The notes: a model not told the origin generated them from the letters alone. Shown: positions 51,703-60,695, counted from the first letter of the stretch. The stretch is DNA of 64,000 nt from Orrella dioscoreae (GCF_900089455.2 NZ_LT907988.1:434001-498000), one strand, 5' to 3'. Numbers and translations are program-made.

Positions 51703-52227
51703 TTACTGGCGCGTGGCGCCCGGCGGCAGGATGATGCCGCTGTCGGCGCCGTTGGTCGCCTGGCCTTGCTGCTGGGCTTGCAGCTCGGCGATGCGCTGTT
51801 CGTACAGGGCCTGGAAGTTGACTTCGGCCAGGTGCAGCGCGGGCAGCGAGGTGCGGGTGATGACGTCGGCGACGTTGGCGCGCAGGTAGGGATACAGCAT
51901 GGTCGGGCAGACGATGCCGACCAGCGGATCCAGCTGCTCGGCGGGGATGTTCGCCAGTTCGAAGATGCCGGCCTGCGTGGCCTCGACCAGGTACAGCACC
52001 TTGTCTTCGATGCGGGTCGTCACGGTGACGGTGACGGTCGATTCGAAGATGGTCTCGGCCAGGCGCTGGCCGCCGACGTTGATGCTGATCTCGACCTTGG
52101 GGCCTTCCTGTTCCAGGAAGACGTGCGGCGCGTTGGGCATCTCCAGGGAGAGGTCTTTCAGGTAGACGCGCTGCAGGTTGAAGGCGGGTTCCTGGCCGGC
52201 TTGGGCGGCTTGGTCTTGCTCGGACAT
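51703..52227 (-). CDS. secB: Protein-export chaperone SecB
   Basis: A 174-residue SecB that keeps preproteins unfolded and delivers them to SecA. The conserved core is clear: [48 protein letters not shown] and the FPYLR-like segment [29 protein letters not shown]. The acidic and Gln-rich termini are typical, and the length is slightly above E. coli (155). It sits between grxC and gpsA on the same strand, the same order as in enterobacteria, so the call is safe. The ATG at 52227 follows AGGAAGC. Confidence 0.96.
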   Translation of the reverse strand: MSEQDQAAQAGQEPAFNLQRVYLKDLSLEMPNAPHVFLEQEGPKVEISINVGGQRLAETIFESTVTVTVTTRIEDKVLYLVEATQAGIFELANIPAEQLDPLVGIVCPTMLYPYLRANVADVITRTSLPALHLAEVNFQALYEQRIAELQAQQQGQATNGADSGIILPPGATRQ

Positions 52228-52300
52228 GAGGCTTCCTGGGTAGAGAGGAGGTAAAGGGGGTGGCGGGCAAGCCGCCGGATCGTGGACGTCAGGGCAGGTG

Positions 52301-52558
52301 TCAGTCTGCCAGCAGCGGTTCCAGCCCGCCGGCGCGATCCAGCGCCGCCAGGTCGTCGAAACCGCCGACGTGCGTGTCGCCGATATAGATTTGCGGCACT
52401 GTGCGCCGGCCAGTGCGCTCCATCATGACCTGCCGTTGTGACGGGTCGGTGTCGATGCGGATCTTCTCGATCTCTGCCACGCCGCGCTGCTTGAGCAGCA
52501 TTTCGGCGCGCACGCAGTACGGGCACACGGCCGTGCTGTACATGATGACTTTTTTCAT
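52301..52558 (-). CDS. grxC: Glutaredoxin 3
   Basis: An 85-residue dithiol glutaredoxin with the CPYC active site at residues 12-15, the cis-Pro segment [19 protein letters not shown] near 52-70 and a normal family length. It reduces disulfides and glutathione mixed disulfides in the cytoplasm. AAGGAG precedes the ATG. It lies between the rhodanese gene (72 bases upstream) and secB. This order (rhodanese, grxC, secB, gpsA) is the same as E. coli yibN-grxC-secB-gpsA. Confidence 0.96.
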   Translation of the reverse strand: MKKVIMYSTAVCPYCVRAEMLLKQRGVAEIEKIRIDTDPSQRQVMMERTGRRTVPQIYIGDTHVGGFDDLAALDRAGGLEPLLAD

Positions 52559-52630
52559 GGATGACTCCTTGCTGCGGCCAGCCCTGGGCTTGACCCAGGC
52601 CGGCCTCGGATCGGGCTCAGGCTGCCTGGC

Positions 52631-53050
52631 TCAGGCCGCCTTCTTGCCGGTGGTGGGCAGGCCGGCCTTGATCCAGGCCTGCTGGCCGCCTTCCAGCGCG
52701 ACGACCTCGGTGTGGCCCTGGGCCTTGAGCTTGGCGACGGCCTTGCCGGAGTCGCGGCCCAGTTCGCAGACCACGATCAGCGGCTTGTTCTTGGGCAGCG
52801 AGGCGGCCTTCTGTTCGATTTCATCCAGCGGCACGCTGCGGGCCTGGGCGATGTGGCTGGCCTGGAAACGCTCGGCGGGGCGCACGTCGATCAGCACGGC
52901 CTGCTTCTGGTTGATGAGGCGGATGGCCGCGTCGGTGTCCACTGCCGCGCCGGCGCGGCCACGGTTGATCGCGGGCCAGGCGAGCATCAGGCCCGAGAGG
53001 ATGGCGACGCCGAGGATGAGAAGGTTGTTTTGCTGGAGAAGGAAATCCAC
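52631..53050 (-). CDS. Rhodanese-like membrane-anchored protein (YibN type)
   Basis: A 139-residue protein with one N-terminal membrane helix (NNLLILGVAILSGLMLAWP, residues about 8-26) and a rhodanese domain. The active-site loop reads VVCELGRDSGKAV with Cys near residue 94. DVRPAERFQASHIAQARSVPLDEI and the C-terminal LEGGQQAWIKAGLP are typical. It probably handles sulfane sulfur at the cytoplasmic face. The position ahead of grxC-secB-gpsA identifies it as the YibN counterpart. It is divergent from gpmA; the 214-base gap should hold both promoters. Confidence 0.92.
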   Translation of the reverse strand: MDFLLQQNNLLILGVAILSGLMLAWPAINRGRAGAAVDTDAAIRLINQKQAVLIDVRPAERFQASHIAQARSVPLDEIEQKAASLPKNKPLIVVCELGRDSGKAVAKLKAQGHTEVVALEGGQQAWIKAGLPTTGKKAA

Positions 53051-53264
53051 GTTGCTGTCCTGCGCGCCAAGGCACGCGTGTCAAAGAGGGCGGTCAAAAG
53101 GGCTTCGTGCCGCGAGGCCCGGCGCACCACGCGCGCATGGCCCGCGGGGGGAAGCGACGGAGCCCGGATTGTCGCCGCAAAGGCGCGCCTTTGCTGCAAA
53201 ACCCCGGACCGAAACCGCAAGATTATAAAATGAGCGGATTCTTCAACTTTAACCTGCATTCGCC

Positions 53265-54017
53265 ATGTACAAACTTGTCCTGATGCGCCACGGTGAGAGC
53301 CAGTGGAACCTCGAGAACCGCTTCACCGGCTGGACCGACGTCGACCTGACCGAAACCGGCCGTGAGCAGGCCCGCCAGGCGGGCGAACTGCTCAAGCGCG
53401 AGGGCTATGCGTTCGACCTGGCCTACACCTCGGTGCTGAAGCGCGCCATCCGCACCCTGTGGATCGCGCTGGATGCCATGGATGCCATGTACACCCCGGT
53501 GCACAACAGCTGGCGCCTGAACGAGCGCCACTACGGCGCCTTGCAGGGCCTGAACAAGGCCGAGACCGCCGCCCAGTACGGCGACGAGCAGGTGCTGATC
53601 TGGCGCCGCGCCTACGCCATCGCCCCGAACCCGCTGGAACTGGACGATCCGCGCCATCCGCGTTTCGACGGCCGCTACGCCCGCCTGACGCCCGAGCAAC
53701 TGCCGGCCACCGAATGCCTGCAGGACACCGTGTCGCGCGTGCTGCCGCTGTGGAACGAGTCCATCGCCCCGGCCATCCGCGCCGGCCGCCGCGTGCTGAT
53801 CGCCGCCCACGGCAACAGCCTGCGCGCGTTGATCAAGCACCTGGACAACGTGTCCGAGGAAGACATCGTCAACCTGAACATCCCGACCGGCCAGCCGCTG
53901 GTGTACGAGCTGGACGCCGACCTGCGTCCGATCAAGCACTACTACCTGGGCAACGCCGACGAGATCGCCGCCGCCATGGCGGCCGTCGCCGCCCAGGGCA
54001 AGGCCAGGCAAGGCTGA
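53265..54017 (+). CDS. gpmA: 2,3-bisphosphoglycerate-dependent phosphoglycerate mutase
   Basis: A 250-residue cofactor-dependent phosphoglycerate mutase, interconverting 3- and 2-phosphoglycerate. The phospho-His motif [18 protein letters not shown] starts near residue 7. [20 protein letters not shown] and the second His in [15 protein letters not shown] near 185 complete the active site. A TATAAA -10-like element lies at 53224-53229. In E. coli the equivalent place, next to envC and facing yibN, is held by gpmM, the unrelated cofactor-independent enzyme. envC starts two bases after this gene. Confidence 0.95.
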   Translation: MYKLVLMRHGESQWNLENRFTGWTDVDLTETGREQARQAGELLKREGYAFDLAYTSVLKRAIRTLWIALDAMDAMYTPVHNSWRLNERHYGALQGLNKAETAAQYGDEQVLIWRRAYAIAPNPLELDDPRHPRFDGRYARLTPEQLPATECLQDTVSRVLPLWNESIAPAIRAGRRVLIAAHGNSLRALIKHLDNVSEEDIVNLNIPTGQPLVYELDADLRPIKHYYLGNADEIAAAMAAVAAQGKARQG

Positions 54018-54019
54018 TC

Positions 54020-55522
54020 ATGACGAAAGCGCGCGCGGCGGCTAGCGCGGCGGCCGGCTTCACGTTGGCCCTGCTGGCCGTGGCAACCCCGCCTGGCCTG
54101 GCCCAGGAGGGGGTCTCCGCGGACATGGCTGCGCGCCAGTCCGAGGCGGAAACACGCCAGGCCGAACTGCGCGATCGCATCGACGCCCTGCAGAAGGACA
54201 TCGATGCACGCGAGTCGGCCCGCAAGGAAGCGGCCGACGCGCTGCGCGAATCCGAAACGGCGATCTCCCGCATCAACCGCCGCCTGGATGAGCTGGCCAC
54301 CCAGCGCAAGCAGGCCGGCGGCGAGCTGGAGCGCCTGGAAGACGCGATCGTCGCGCAGAACAAGGAACTGGGCGTGCGCCGCGAAGAGCTCGCCGCCCAG
54401 CTGCGCACCCAGTACGCCAGCGGCCTGTCGCCCTGGACGGCCATGCTGTCGGGCGACGACCCCCAGGAAATCGGCCGCAACCTGGGCTACCTGGATTACG
54501 TCTCGCGCGCCCGCGCCGACGCGCTGGCGCGCCTGCAGCGTGAATTGCAGCGCCTGTCCGACCTGCAGCAGGCCGCCGACGCCCGCCGCGCCGAGATCCA
54601 GAAGGTCGAGACCGACACCGGCGCCCAGAGGGATGCCCTGGTGGCCCAGCAGCGCACCCGTGCCACCCTGCTGGCCAAGCTGGACGGCCAGTTGTCGGCC
54701 CAGCGTTCCGAGGCCAACCGGCTGGACCGGGACAACCAGCGCCTGTCGCGGGTCATCGGCGACCTGGAAAAGCAGATCGAGGCCGCCCGCAAGGCCGCCG
54801 AGGCAGCGCGCAAGGCTGAAGCCGCCCGGCGCGCCGAAGCGGCCCGCAAGGCGGCTGCCGCCGCCGAAGCCGCCAGGAAAGCCGAGGCCGAGCGCCGCGC
54901 CCAGGCCGAACGCGACGCCAGGCGCGAGGCCGCTGCCCGCGCCGAGGCTGCCCGCCGGGCCGACGAAGCCACCCGGGCCCGCATGGCCGCCGAGGACGCC
55001 GCCCGTGCCCGCGAGGCCGCCCAGGCCGCCGCCCGGGCAAAAGCCATGGAACCCTCGGCCGAAGAGCGTGTCTCAGCCGTCAAGGAACCGATACGCGGGT
55101 CCGCCCAGGCCACCTTGCCGCCCGCCGGCGGCTTCAAGGGCCTGAAATCGGGCCTGACACCGCCCGTGCCCGGGCAGGTCATGGCGCGCTTCGGTTCCAG
55201 CCGTCCGGAAGGGGGCGTCTGGCGCGGGGTGCTGCTGAAGGCCGCCGAGGGCGCGCCGGTCAAGGCCGTGGCGGCCGGCACCGTGGTCTATGCCGATTGG
55301 CTGCGCGGTTTCGGCAATCTGCTGATCGTCGACCATGGAGAGCAATACCTGACCGTCTATGCCTACAACCAGAGCCTGTTGCGCCGGGTGGGCGACGTCG
55401 TCCGTGCCGGTGAAGCGGTTGCCGCCGCGGGTTCCACGGGCGGGCAGGTGGATTCGGGCCTATACTTTGAAGTTCGGCACCGGGGGGCGCCCGTCGACCC
55501 TTATCAGTTCATATCGCGGTAA
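54020..55522 (+). CDS. envC: EnvC-type murein hydrolase activator (degenerate LytM/M23)
   Basis: A 500-residue secreted protein with signal peptide (core FTLALLAVATPPGLA), two N-terminal coiled-coil stretches (about 35-115 and 165-250), then a very Ala/Arg/Lys/Glu-rich repeat (about 253-343), then a C-terminal M23 domain. The metal ligands of active M23 peptidases are lost: WRGVLLKA replaces the HxGxD-type motif and LYFEVRHRG replaces HLHFE. This is the EnvC situation, where the domain activates amidases during cell division and does not cut peptidoglycan. The start at 54020 is two bases after the gpmA stop. ctpA follows. Confidence 0.9.
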   Translation: MTKARAAASAAAGFTLALLAVATPPGLAQEGVSADMAARQSEAETRQAELRDRIDALQKDIDARESARKEAADALRESETAISRINRRLDELATQRKQAGGELERLEDAIVAQNKELGVRREELAAQLRTQYASGLSPWTAMLSGDDPQEIGRNLGYLDYVSRARADALARLQRELQRLSDLQQAADARRAEIQKVETDTGAQRDALVAQQRTRATLLAKLDGQLSAQRSEANRLDRDNQRLSRVIGDLEKQIEAARKAAEAARKAEAARRAEAARKAAAAAEAARKAEAERRAQAERDARREAAARAEAARRADEATRARMAAEDAARAREAAQAAARAKAMEPSAEERVSAVKEPIRGSAQATLPPAGGFKGLKSGLTPPVPGQVMARFGSSRPEGGVWRGVLLKAAEGAPVKAVAAGTVVYADWLRGFGNLLIVDHGEQYLTVYAYNQSLLRRVGDVVRAGEAVAAAGSTGGQVDSGLYFEVRHRGAPVDPYQFISR

Positions 55523-55596
55523 GCCCGCGTGCCGATGCGCCGGGCCGGTTTGTCGGCCGGCTGGCGCGCAGTCCCAACACCGACACGGGAACGTGC

Positions 55597-57054
55597 ATGA
55601 GCACTCGTAAATATCGCAGTTTCGGACTGGTCGGCCTCGGTGTCGTGACCGGCGTCATGATCAGCCTGGGCATCACCGCCGTGGCCCAACGCGGCACGCC
55701 GCTGCCGCTCGAAGAGTTGCGGCAGTTCACCAGCGTCTTCGCGGCCATCAAGAACAACTACGTCGAACCCGTCTCCGACAAGGCGCTGATCGACGGTGCC
55801 ATCACCGGCATGCTGTCCGACCTGGACCCCCACTCGGCCTACCTGGACGCGGAAGCCTTCCGCGACATGCAGACGGCCACGCAGGGCGAGTTCGGCGGCC
55901 TGGGCATCGAGGTCGGCACCGAAGACGGCTTCGTCAAGGTCATCTCCCCCATCGAGGACACCCCGGCGGCGCGCGCCGGCATCCTGGCGGGCGACCTCAT
56001 CGTGCGCATCGACAACACGTCCACCAAGGGCATGTCGCTGACCGACGCCGTCAAGCTCATGCGCGGCGCGCCCAAGACCCCCATCGTCCTGACGGTCATG
56101 CGCGAGGGCCAGGCCCAGCCGCTCACCATCAAGATCATGCGCGACGTCATCAAGGTGCGCAGCGTGCGCAGCAAGATGCTCGACGACAACATCGGCTACG
56201 TCCGCATCGCCCAGTTCCAGGAAAAGACGGGCTCGGATCTCATCCGCCACCTGAACGACCTGGGCGCCAAGGGCGCGCCGCGCGCGCTGGTGCTGGACCT
56301 GCGCAACGACCCGGGCGGCCTGCTGACCAGCGCCATCGGCGTCTCGTCGGCCTTCCTGCCGCCTGATGTGCTGGTGGTCTCGACCGACGGCCGCGTGCCG
56401 GATTCGCGCCACAAGTACATGGCCAATCCCATCGACTTCGCCCGCAACGAGCGCAACTACCTGACGGACCTGCCGGCCTGGGCCAAGACCGTGCCCATGG
56501 TCGTCCTGGTCAACGTCGGCTCGGCCTCTGCCTCGGAAATCGTGGCCGGCGCCCTGCAGGACCACGGCCGTGCCAAGGTCGTGGGCAACCGCACCTTCGG
56601 CAAGGGCTCGGTCCAGGTCATCCTGCCGCTGTCGGCCGACACCGCCATCAAGCTGACGACCTCGCGCTACTACACGCCCAAGGGCCGCTCCATCCAGGCC
56701 ACCGGCATCGAGCCCGACATCGTCGTGGCCGACACCGCCGAAGGCGATCTCTTCCGCCTGCCGCGTGAAGCCGACCTGCAGCGTCACCTGTCGAACCAGC
56801 AGAACCCCGAGGGCGAAATCCGCTCGACGGGCGACGGCCCCCCGTCCGACCTGAAGATGTTCGAATTCGGCGGCGCCGATGACTTCCAGCTGAAGCAGGC
56901 CATCAACGTGCTGGATGGCAAGCCGGTGGAAAAGGCGAAGGAGCGTCCGAAGCAGGCCGCGGCTGACCAGAAGGCGAGCGGCAAGACCGAGACCGAGCGC
57001 CTGAAGATCACCCCCGGTGGCGTTCAGCCCGAGCCCCCCAGCCCGAGCAAATGA
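55597..57054 (+). CDS. ctpA: Carboxy-terminal processing protease (S41 family)
   Basis: A 485-residue S41 peptidase. An N-terminal signal/anchor helix (FGLVGLGVVTGVMISLGITAVA) precedes the N-terminal domain, a PDZ domain follows at about 105-185 (GEFGGLGIEVGTEDGFVKVISP), then the catalytic core. The Ser-Lys dyad lies in VNVGSASASEIVAGALQDHGRAKVVGNRTFGKGSVQ (near 305-345), read as two motifs. The C-terminal 60 residues are low-complexity and Lys/Pro-rich. It should process or degrade envelope proteins in the periplasm. It sits between envC and moeB, as in many betaproteobacteria. Its stop overlaps the moeB start. Confidence 0.93.
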   Translation: MSTRKYRSFGLVGLGVVTGVMISLGITAVAQRGTPLPLEELRQFTSVFAAIKNNYVEPVSDKALIDGAITGMLSDLDPHSAYLDAEAFRDMQTATQGEFGGLGIEVGTEDGFVKVISPIEDTPAARAGILAGDLIVRIDNTSTKGMSLTDAVKLMRGAPKTPIVLTVMREGQAQPLTIKIMRDVIKVRSVRSKMLDDNIGYVRIAQFQEKTGSDLIRHLNDLGAKGAPRALVLDLRNDPGGLLTSAIGVSSAFLPPDVLVVSTDGRVPDSRHKYMANPIDFARNERNYLTDLPAWAKTVPMVVLVNVGSASASEIVAGALQDHGRAKVVGNRTFGKGSVQVILPLSADTAIKLTTSRYYTPKGRSIQATGIEPDIVVADTAEGDLFRLPREADLQRHLSNQQNPEGEIRSTGDGPPSDLKMFEFGGADDFQLKQAINVLDGKPVEKAKERPKQAAADQKASGKTETERLKITPGGVQPEPPSPSK

Positions 57055-57851
57055 ACGAACTGAATGACGCGCAGTTGCTGCGCTATGCGCGGCACATCCT
57101 GCTGGACGAGATCGGTATCGAAGGCCAGCAGAAGCTGATCAATGCGCGGGCCCTGGTGGTGGGGGCGGGCGGCCTGGGTTCGCCCGCCGCCGTCTACCTT
57201 GCCTCGGCCGGCGTCGGCGAAATCGTGCTGGCCGACCACGACGCGGTCGAGCTCAGCAACCTGCAGCGCCAGATCCTGCACACCACCGCGCGCATCGGCA
57301 AGAACAAGGCCGAGTCCGGCAAGCAGATGCTGGAAGCCATCAACCCCGAGATCCAGGTCCGCGCGCAAGTGCTGCGCCTGGAAGATTCCCTGATGGAGCT
57401 CGAGGTGGCGGCCGCCGACGTGGTGCTGGACTGCACCGACAACTTCGAGACGCGCCATGCGCTGAACGAAGCCTGCGTGCTGTTCTCCAAGCCGCTGGTG
57501 TCCGGCGCGGCCATCCGCTTCGGCGGCCAGGTCACCGTGTTCGACCAGCGCAAGCCCGGCTCGGCCTGCTATCACTGCCTGTTCCCCGACACCGACACGC
57601 CGGAAGAAATGAACTGCGCCACCTCGGGCGTCTTCGCGCCGGTCGTGGGCATCATTGGCGCCATGCAGGCAGCCGAAGCGCTCAAGCTCATCATGGGCCT
57701 GGGCGAAAGCCTGGACGGCCGCATGCAGTGGCTGGACGCGCTCACCATGCAATGGCGCAGCGCCCGTGTCCAACGCGACCCTGAATGCCGGGTGTGCGGC
57801 GTGAGACCGCACGCGGGCAAGGTCGATGACGGCGCGGCCGTCGATCTCTGA
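57051..57851 (+). CDS. moeB: MoeB/ThiF-type adenylyltransferase
   Basis: A 266-residue E1-like enzyme that adenylates the C-terminus of a small sulfur carrier (MoaD for molybdopterin or ThiS for thiamine). ATP motif ALVVGAGGLGSPAAVYLASAGVG is near residue 33, with LADHDAVELSNLQRQILH and the DCTDNFETRHALNEAC motif near 128. The zinc ligands are CYHC and CRVC, and the stretch EEMNCATSGVFAPVVG marks the catalytic-Cys loop. MoeB and ThiF cannot be told apart safely; no moa or thi genes are adjacent. The ATG overlaps the ctpA stop (ATGA). Confidence 0.88.
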   Translation: MNELNDAQLLRYARHILLDEIGIEGQQKLINARALVVGAGGLGSPAAVYLASAGVGEIVLADHDAVELSNLQRQILHTTARIGKNKAESGKQMLEAINPEIQVRAQVLRLEDSLMELEVAAADVVLDCTDNFETRHALNEACVLFSKPLVSGAAIRFGGQVTVFDQRKPGSACYHCLFPDTDTPEEMNCATSGVFAPVVGIIGAMQAAEALKLIMGLGESLDGRMQWLDALTMQWRSARVQRDPECRVCGVRPHAGKVDDGAAVDL

Positions 57852-57901
57852 ATGCCATCACGCCGGCCACCAGGGCCGGCATCGTGCCTGGATCTGGCCG
57901 T

Positions 57902-58375
57902 CTAGTCGCCGCCCGGCATGAACGCCTTCATCTCTTCCGCAATCTGCTCGGGTGTCAGATCCCGCATGTGCGTCGCAATCGACCAGCGGTGCCCGAAAGG
58001 GTCCTCCACCACGCCATAGCGGTCGCCCCAGAACATGTCCGCGGGCGGCATTACGGCCGTCGCGCCCGCCGCCACCGCTTGCGCGAACGCGGCGTCCGTG
58101 TCTTCCACGTACAGGTGCAGCGTCACCGGCGTGCCCTTCAGCCCCTTGGGACTGGGTGAGCCGCATTCGGCCATGGCGTCGTGCAACATGACGGCCGAGT
58201 CGCGGATGCGGACCATGGCGTGCATGATGCGACCGCCGGGGCCGGGCAGCAGCGCGGCCTGCGTGGCGCCGAAGGCCTGTTTATAGAAGCGGATGGCGGC
58301 GCGGGAGTCATCGACGGCCAGGTGCGGGGTCACCGCGTGCATGTCGTCGGGAATGCGTTTCACGGGCTGGTTCAT
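57902..58375 (-). CDS. VOC family protein (PhnB/glyoxalase-like)
   Basis: A 157-residue protein of the vicinal oxygen chelate superfamily, PhnB-like branch. It has AVTPHLAVDDSRAAIRFYKQAFGA at the N-terminus, GGRIMHAMVRIRDSAVMLHDAM, VTLHLYVEDTDAAFAQAVAAGA and the C-terminal MFWGDRYGVVEDPFGHRWSIATH that supplies metal-ligand positions. The function of this branch is not known in general. It follows the DUF1428 gene after 24 bases and is likely co-transcribed. A GlxA-type AraC regulator is divergent from the pair. Confidence 0.88.
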   Translation of the reverse strand: MNQPVKRIPDDMHAVTPHLAVDDSRAAIRFYKQAFGATQAALLPGPGGRIMHAMVRIRDSAVMLHDAMAECGSPSPKGLKGTPVTLHLYVEDTDAAFAQAVAAGATAVMPPADMFWGDRYGVVEDPFGHRWSIATHMRDLTPEQIAEEMKAFMPGGD

Positions 58376-58399
58376 GGCGGGCTCAAGAAAATGGGTGAT

Positions 58400-58756
58400 T
58401 CAGACGTGCACGATGCTGCGGAAGCCGCCGCAGGCCATGCGGCGGAAGTCGAACATGCCCTTGGCTTCCTCGCAGTTCAGTCGCGGGTCGGCCATGACGG
58501 CGGCATTGATGCGGTCCCGGTCTTCCTTGCTGGGGTACAGGATCCAGGCGAAGACGACCAGCTCGCCGTCCTTGGCGCCGGCGGACTGGCGAAACGAGGT
58601 CATGTCGGGCACGTCCAGGTCGTCGCCGACGCACTCGCGGTAGTCCAGCGCGCCGTGCGCCTTCCAGATGGCGCCCGCCTTGCTCGACATGCGGGCATAG
58701 GCCTCGATGTGTTCCGCGGGCACGGGCACCAGAAATCCGTCGATGTATTGGCTCAT
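58400..58756 (-). CDS. DUF1428 family protein
   Basis: A 118-residue protein of the DUF1428 (dimeric alpha/beta barrel-like) family. The pattern QYIDGFLVPVPAEHIEAYARMSSKAG, DMTSFRQSAGAKDGELVVFAWILYPSKEDRD and GMFDFRRMACGGF is typical. The biochemical role is unknown. AGGAGGA precedes the ATG at 58756. It is the first gene of a two-gene unit with the VOC protein. The 122-base gap to the divergent AraC-type regulator holds two direct repeats likely to be its binding site. Confidence 0.9.
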   Translation of the reverse strand: MSQYIDGFLVPVPAEHIEAYARMSSKAGAIWKAHGALDYRECVGDDLDVPDMTSFRQSAGAKDGELVVFAWILYPSKEDRDRINAAVMADPRLNCEEAKGMFDFRRMACGGFRSIVHV

Positions 58757-58823
58757 GATGGTTCCTCCTAGTGGGGGCTGTTGCAGGGATACTGTAGTGG
58801 CCGCCTCGTTCCCGCCGGATGGC

Positions 58824-58856
58824 GGATTGCGACAATCTGGCGGGTGGATTGCGACA
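58824..58856. promoter_or_regulatory. Direct-repeat operator candidate for the AraC-type regulator
   Basis: GGATTGCGACA occurs at 58824-58834 and again at 58846-58856, exactly 22 bases apart (two helical turns). AraC-family proteins bind direct repeats with this spacing because each monomer has two HTH units. It sits between the regulator and the DUF1428-VOC operon. Confidence 0.75.
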
Positions 58857-58878
58857 GCTTTGGAGTAAGCTCGCCGGC

Positions 58879-59865
58879 ATGAAGAACGTCGCCTTTCTCG
58901 TTCCCGAGTGTGCTGACATCGCCATGCTGGAGAACGCCCGTTACGGTTTCCAGGTGGCCAATCGCTACCTGCAGGCGCGCGGCGATCCCCCGCGGTTCTC
59001 CCTGCGCCTCATCGCCGCCACCGCCCAGGTGCGGCTCGATGGAGGACGGATCCAGGTGCTGGCCGACGGCGTCCTGTCCGATACCGGCGCGGTGGATCTC
59101 TGCGTGGTGCCGCCGCTGCAGGGGCCGGTGGCCGATGCCGTGCGCGCCAATGGTCCGCTCATCGAATGGCTGGTCCGTCATCACCAGGCCGGCGGCGAAG
59201 TGGCCAGCCTGTGCCTGGGCGCGGCGCTGCCCGCTGCGGGCGGCCTGCTGGACGGGCAGCGTGCCGTGGTGCACTGGGCCGCCCGCCAGGACTACGCGCG
59301 CGCCTTTCCCACCGTGCAATGGGTCAGCGACCGCGTGGTGCTGGCAGGCAAGGGCATCTACACCAGCGGCGGCGCGTTCTCGGCCGCGCACCTGGTGCTG
59401 TATCTGATTGAAAAATACGCCGACCGCGTAACGGCCATCTGGTGCGCCAAGTATTTCCAGCTGGACTGGAGCCGCCAAAGCCAGCTGCCCTATGCCGTCT
59501 TCTCGGGCGACAAGACCCATGCCGACGAAGTGGTGCGCGGCGTGCAGGATCACATCGAGGGCCGCTACGCCGACCGCATCACCGTGGACGACCTGGCCGA
59601 TCGCTTCCTGCTGGGACGCCGCACATTGGAGCGGCGCTTTCGCCAGGCCACCGGCAGCAGCGTGCTGGAATACTTGCAGCGCATCCGCGTGGAGGCCGCC
59701 AAGCGCCGGCTGGAAACCTCGCGCGAGACGGTGGCCGAGGTCATGTACGAAGTGGGCTACAGCGACGCCAAGGCCTTCCGCGACGTCTTCGTGAAGTTCA
59801 GCGGGCTGTCGCCGGTGCTGTACCGCGAGCGCTATGCCAAGGCGGCGGCCGGGCAGTTAACATGA
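58879..59865 (+). CDS. GlxA-type transcriptional regulator (DJ-1/PfpI and AraC HTH)
   Basis: A 328-residue regulator with an N-terminal DJ-1/PfpI-like domain (about 1-190) and a C-terminal AraC HTH pair (about 225-318). Seen: NVAFLVPECADIAMLENARYGF, VASLCLGAALPAAGGLLDGQ around the nucleophile elbow (Cys near residue 112), GIYTSGGAFSAAHLVLYLIE, then DLADRFLLGRRTLERRFRQATG and ETVAEVMYEVGYSDAKAFRDVF. The start at 58879 matches the domain edge and follows GGAGTAAG. It probably controls the divergent DUF1428-VOC operon. Its stop overlaps the next gene (ATGA). Confidence 0.92.
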   Translation: MKNVAFLVPECADIAMLENARYGFQVANRYLQARGDPPRFSLRLIAATAQVRLDGGRIQVLADGVLSDTGAVDLCVVPPLQGPVADAVRANGPLIEWLVRHHQAGGEVASLCLGAALPAAGGLLDGQRAVVHWAARQDYARAFPTVQWVSDRVVLAGKGIYTSGGAFSAAHLVLYLIEKYADRVTAIWCAKYFQLDWSRQSQLPYAVFSGDKTHADEVVRGVQDHIEGRYADRITVDDLADRFLLGRRTLERRFRQATGSSVLEYLQRIRVEAAKRRLETSRETVAEVMYEVGYSDAKAFRDVFVKFSGLSPVLYRERYAKAAAGQLT

Positions 59866-60695
59866 CGCCGATGCGTTCCTACTCTTTGCGCGCCGTCGCG
59901 CCCTGGCTGGCCTGTGCGTTGGCTGCACTCTCTCTTTCCGTCCATGCCGCCGAGGTGCCGCGCGCCGGTCCCCCGGCCGTGCCGCCCGATGACGCCACGG
60001 GCGACATCATCTCGGCCTATCGCGCCGCCATGGCGCGCTATGTGGGCGAACAGCCGGGTTACGAGATGCCCGCCTATCGGGCCGAGCTGGACGACGCGCT
60101 GGCCAGGCAGGACATGTGGCGGATCACCGACCTGACCAAGCAGCACGTCGTCGACCTGCCCTCGCTGTCGGCGCAGGCGAACTGGGAGCGGTTGGTGGTC
60201 TATACCGGCGCGCCGGCCTCGATGGCCTACGTCTATGCGGACAGTCTCTGGACGATGGGCCAGACGCTGGAGAACAGTGCGCGCGACACGCCCGCGCAGG
60301 CCGAGGCCCTGGCGGCGCAGGCCGACCAAGTGCGGCAGACCGCCGTGGCGCACGCGCTGTATGCCGTGGCCGTGGCCGAAGTGGAAAGCCGCCGTTGCCG
60401 CGACGCCGAAGCCCTGGTCTTCTGGGAAGACAACGTGCGGCGCGGGCAGTCTGCCTTGTGGGCCTATGCGCGCAGCCTGCCCGAGAACGTCCAGCAGGCA
60501 TTGCTGCGCTATGCCCACGACCTCGATATCCGCGTCGCGCCCATGCGGGGCCCGGACGCCTTGCTGTGCGGCAAGGGCCGCCTGCCCTCGGCGGGCGAGG
60601 ATGTCTTCTTGCCGCAGGCGCAGGCCGACCGGGCCCGGGCGCAAACCCGCAAGCGGCTGTCGACCTTGCTGGCGCCCTGGGTCAGGCCGAAGTGA
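59862..60695 (+). CDS. Secreted protein of unknown function
   Basis: A 277-residue protein I do not recognise. It has a signal peptide (APWLACALAALSLSVHAA, cleavage near residue 30) and a mature part rich in Ala, Arg, Asp and Glu, apparently helical, with two Cys residues (CRDAEALVFWED and LLCGKG) that could form a disulfide. No catalytic motif is seen. The ATG at 59862 overlaps the regulator stop (ATGA); a second ATG at 59871 could be the start. Coupling to a GlxA-type regulator suggests a shared regulon, which is inference only. A 22-bp palindrome follows the stop. Confidence 0.75.
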   Translation: MTPMRSYSLRAVAPWLACALAALSLSVHAAEVPRAGPPAVPPDDATGDIISAYRAAMARYVGEQPGYEMPAYRAELDDALARQDMWRITDLTKQHVVDLPSLSAQANWERLVVYTGAPASMAYVYADSLWTMGQTLENSARDTPAQAEALAAQADQVRQTAVAHALYAVAVAEVESRRCRDAEALVFWEDNVRRGQSALWAYARSLPENVQQALLRYAHDLDIRVAPMRGPDALLCGKGRLPSAGEDVFLPQAQADRARAQTRKRLSTLLAPWVRPK

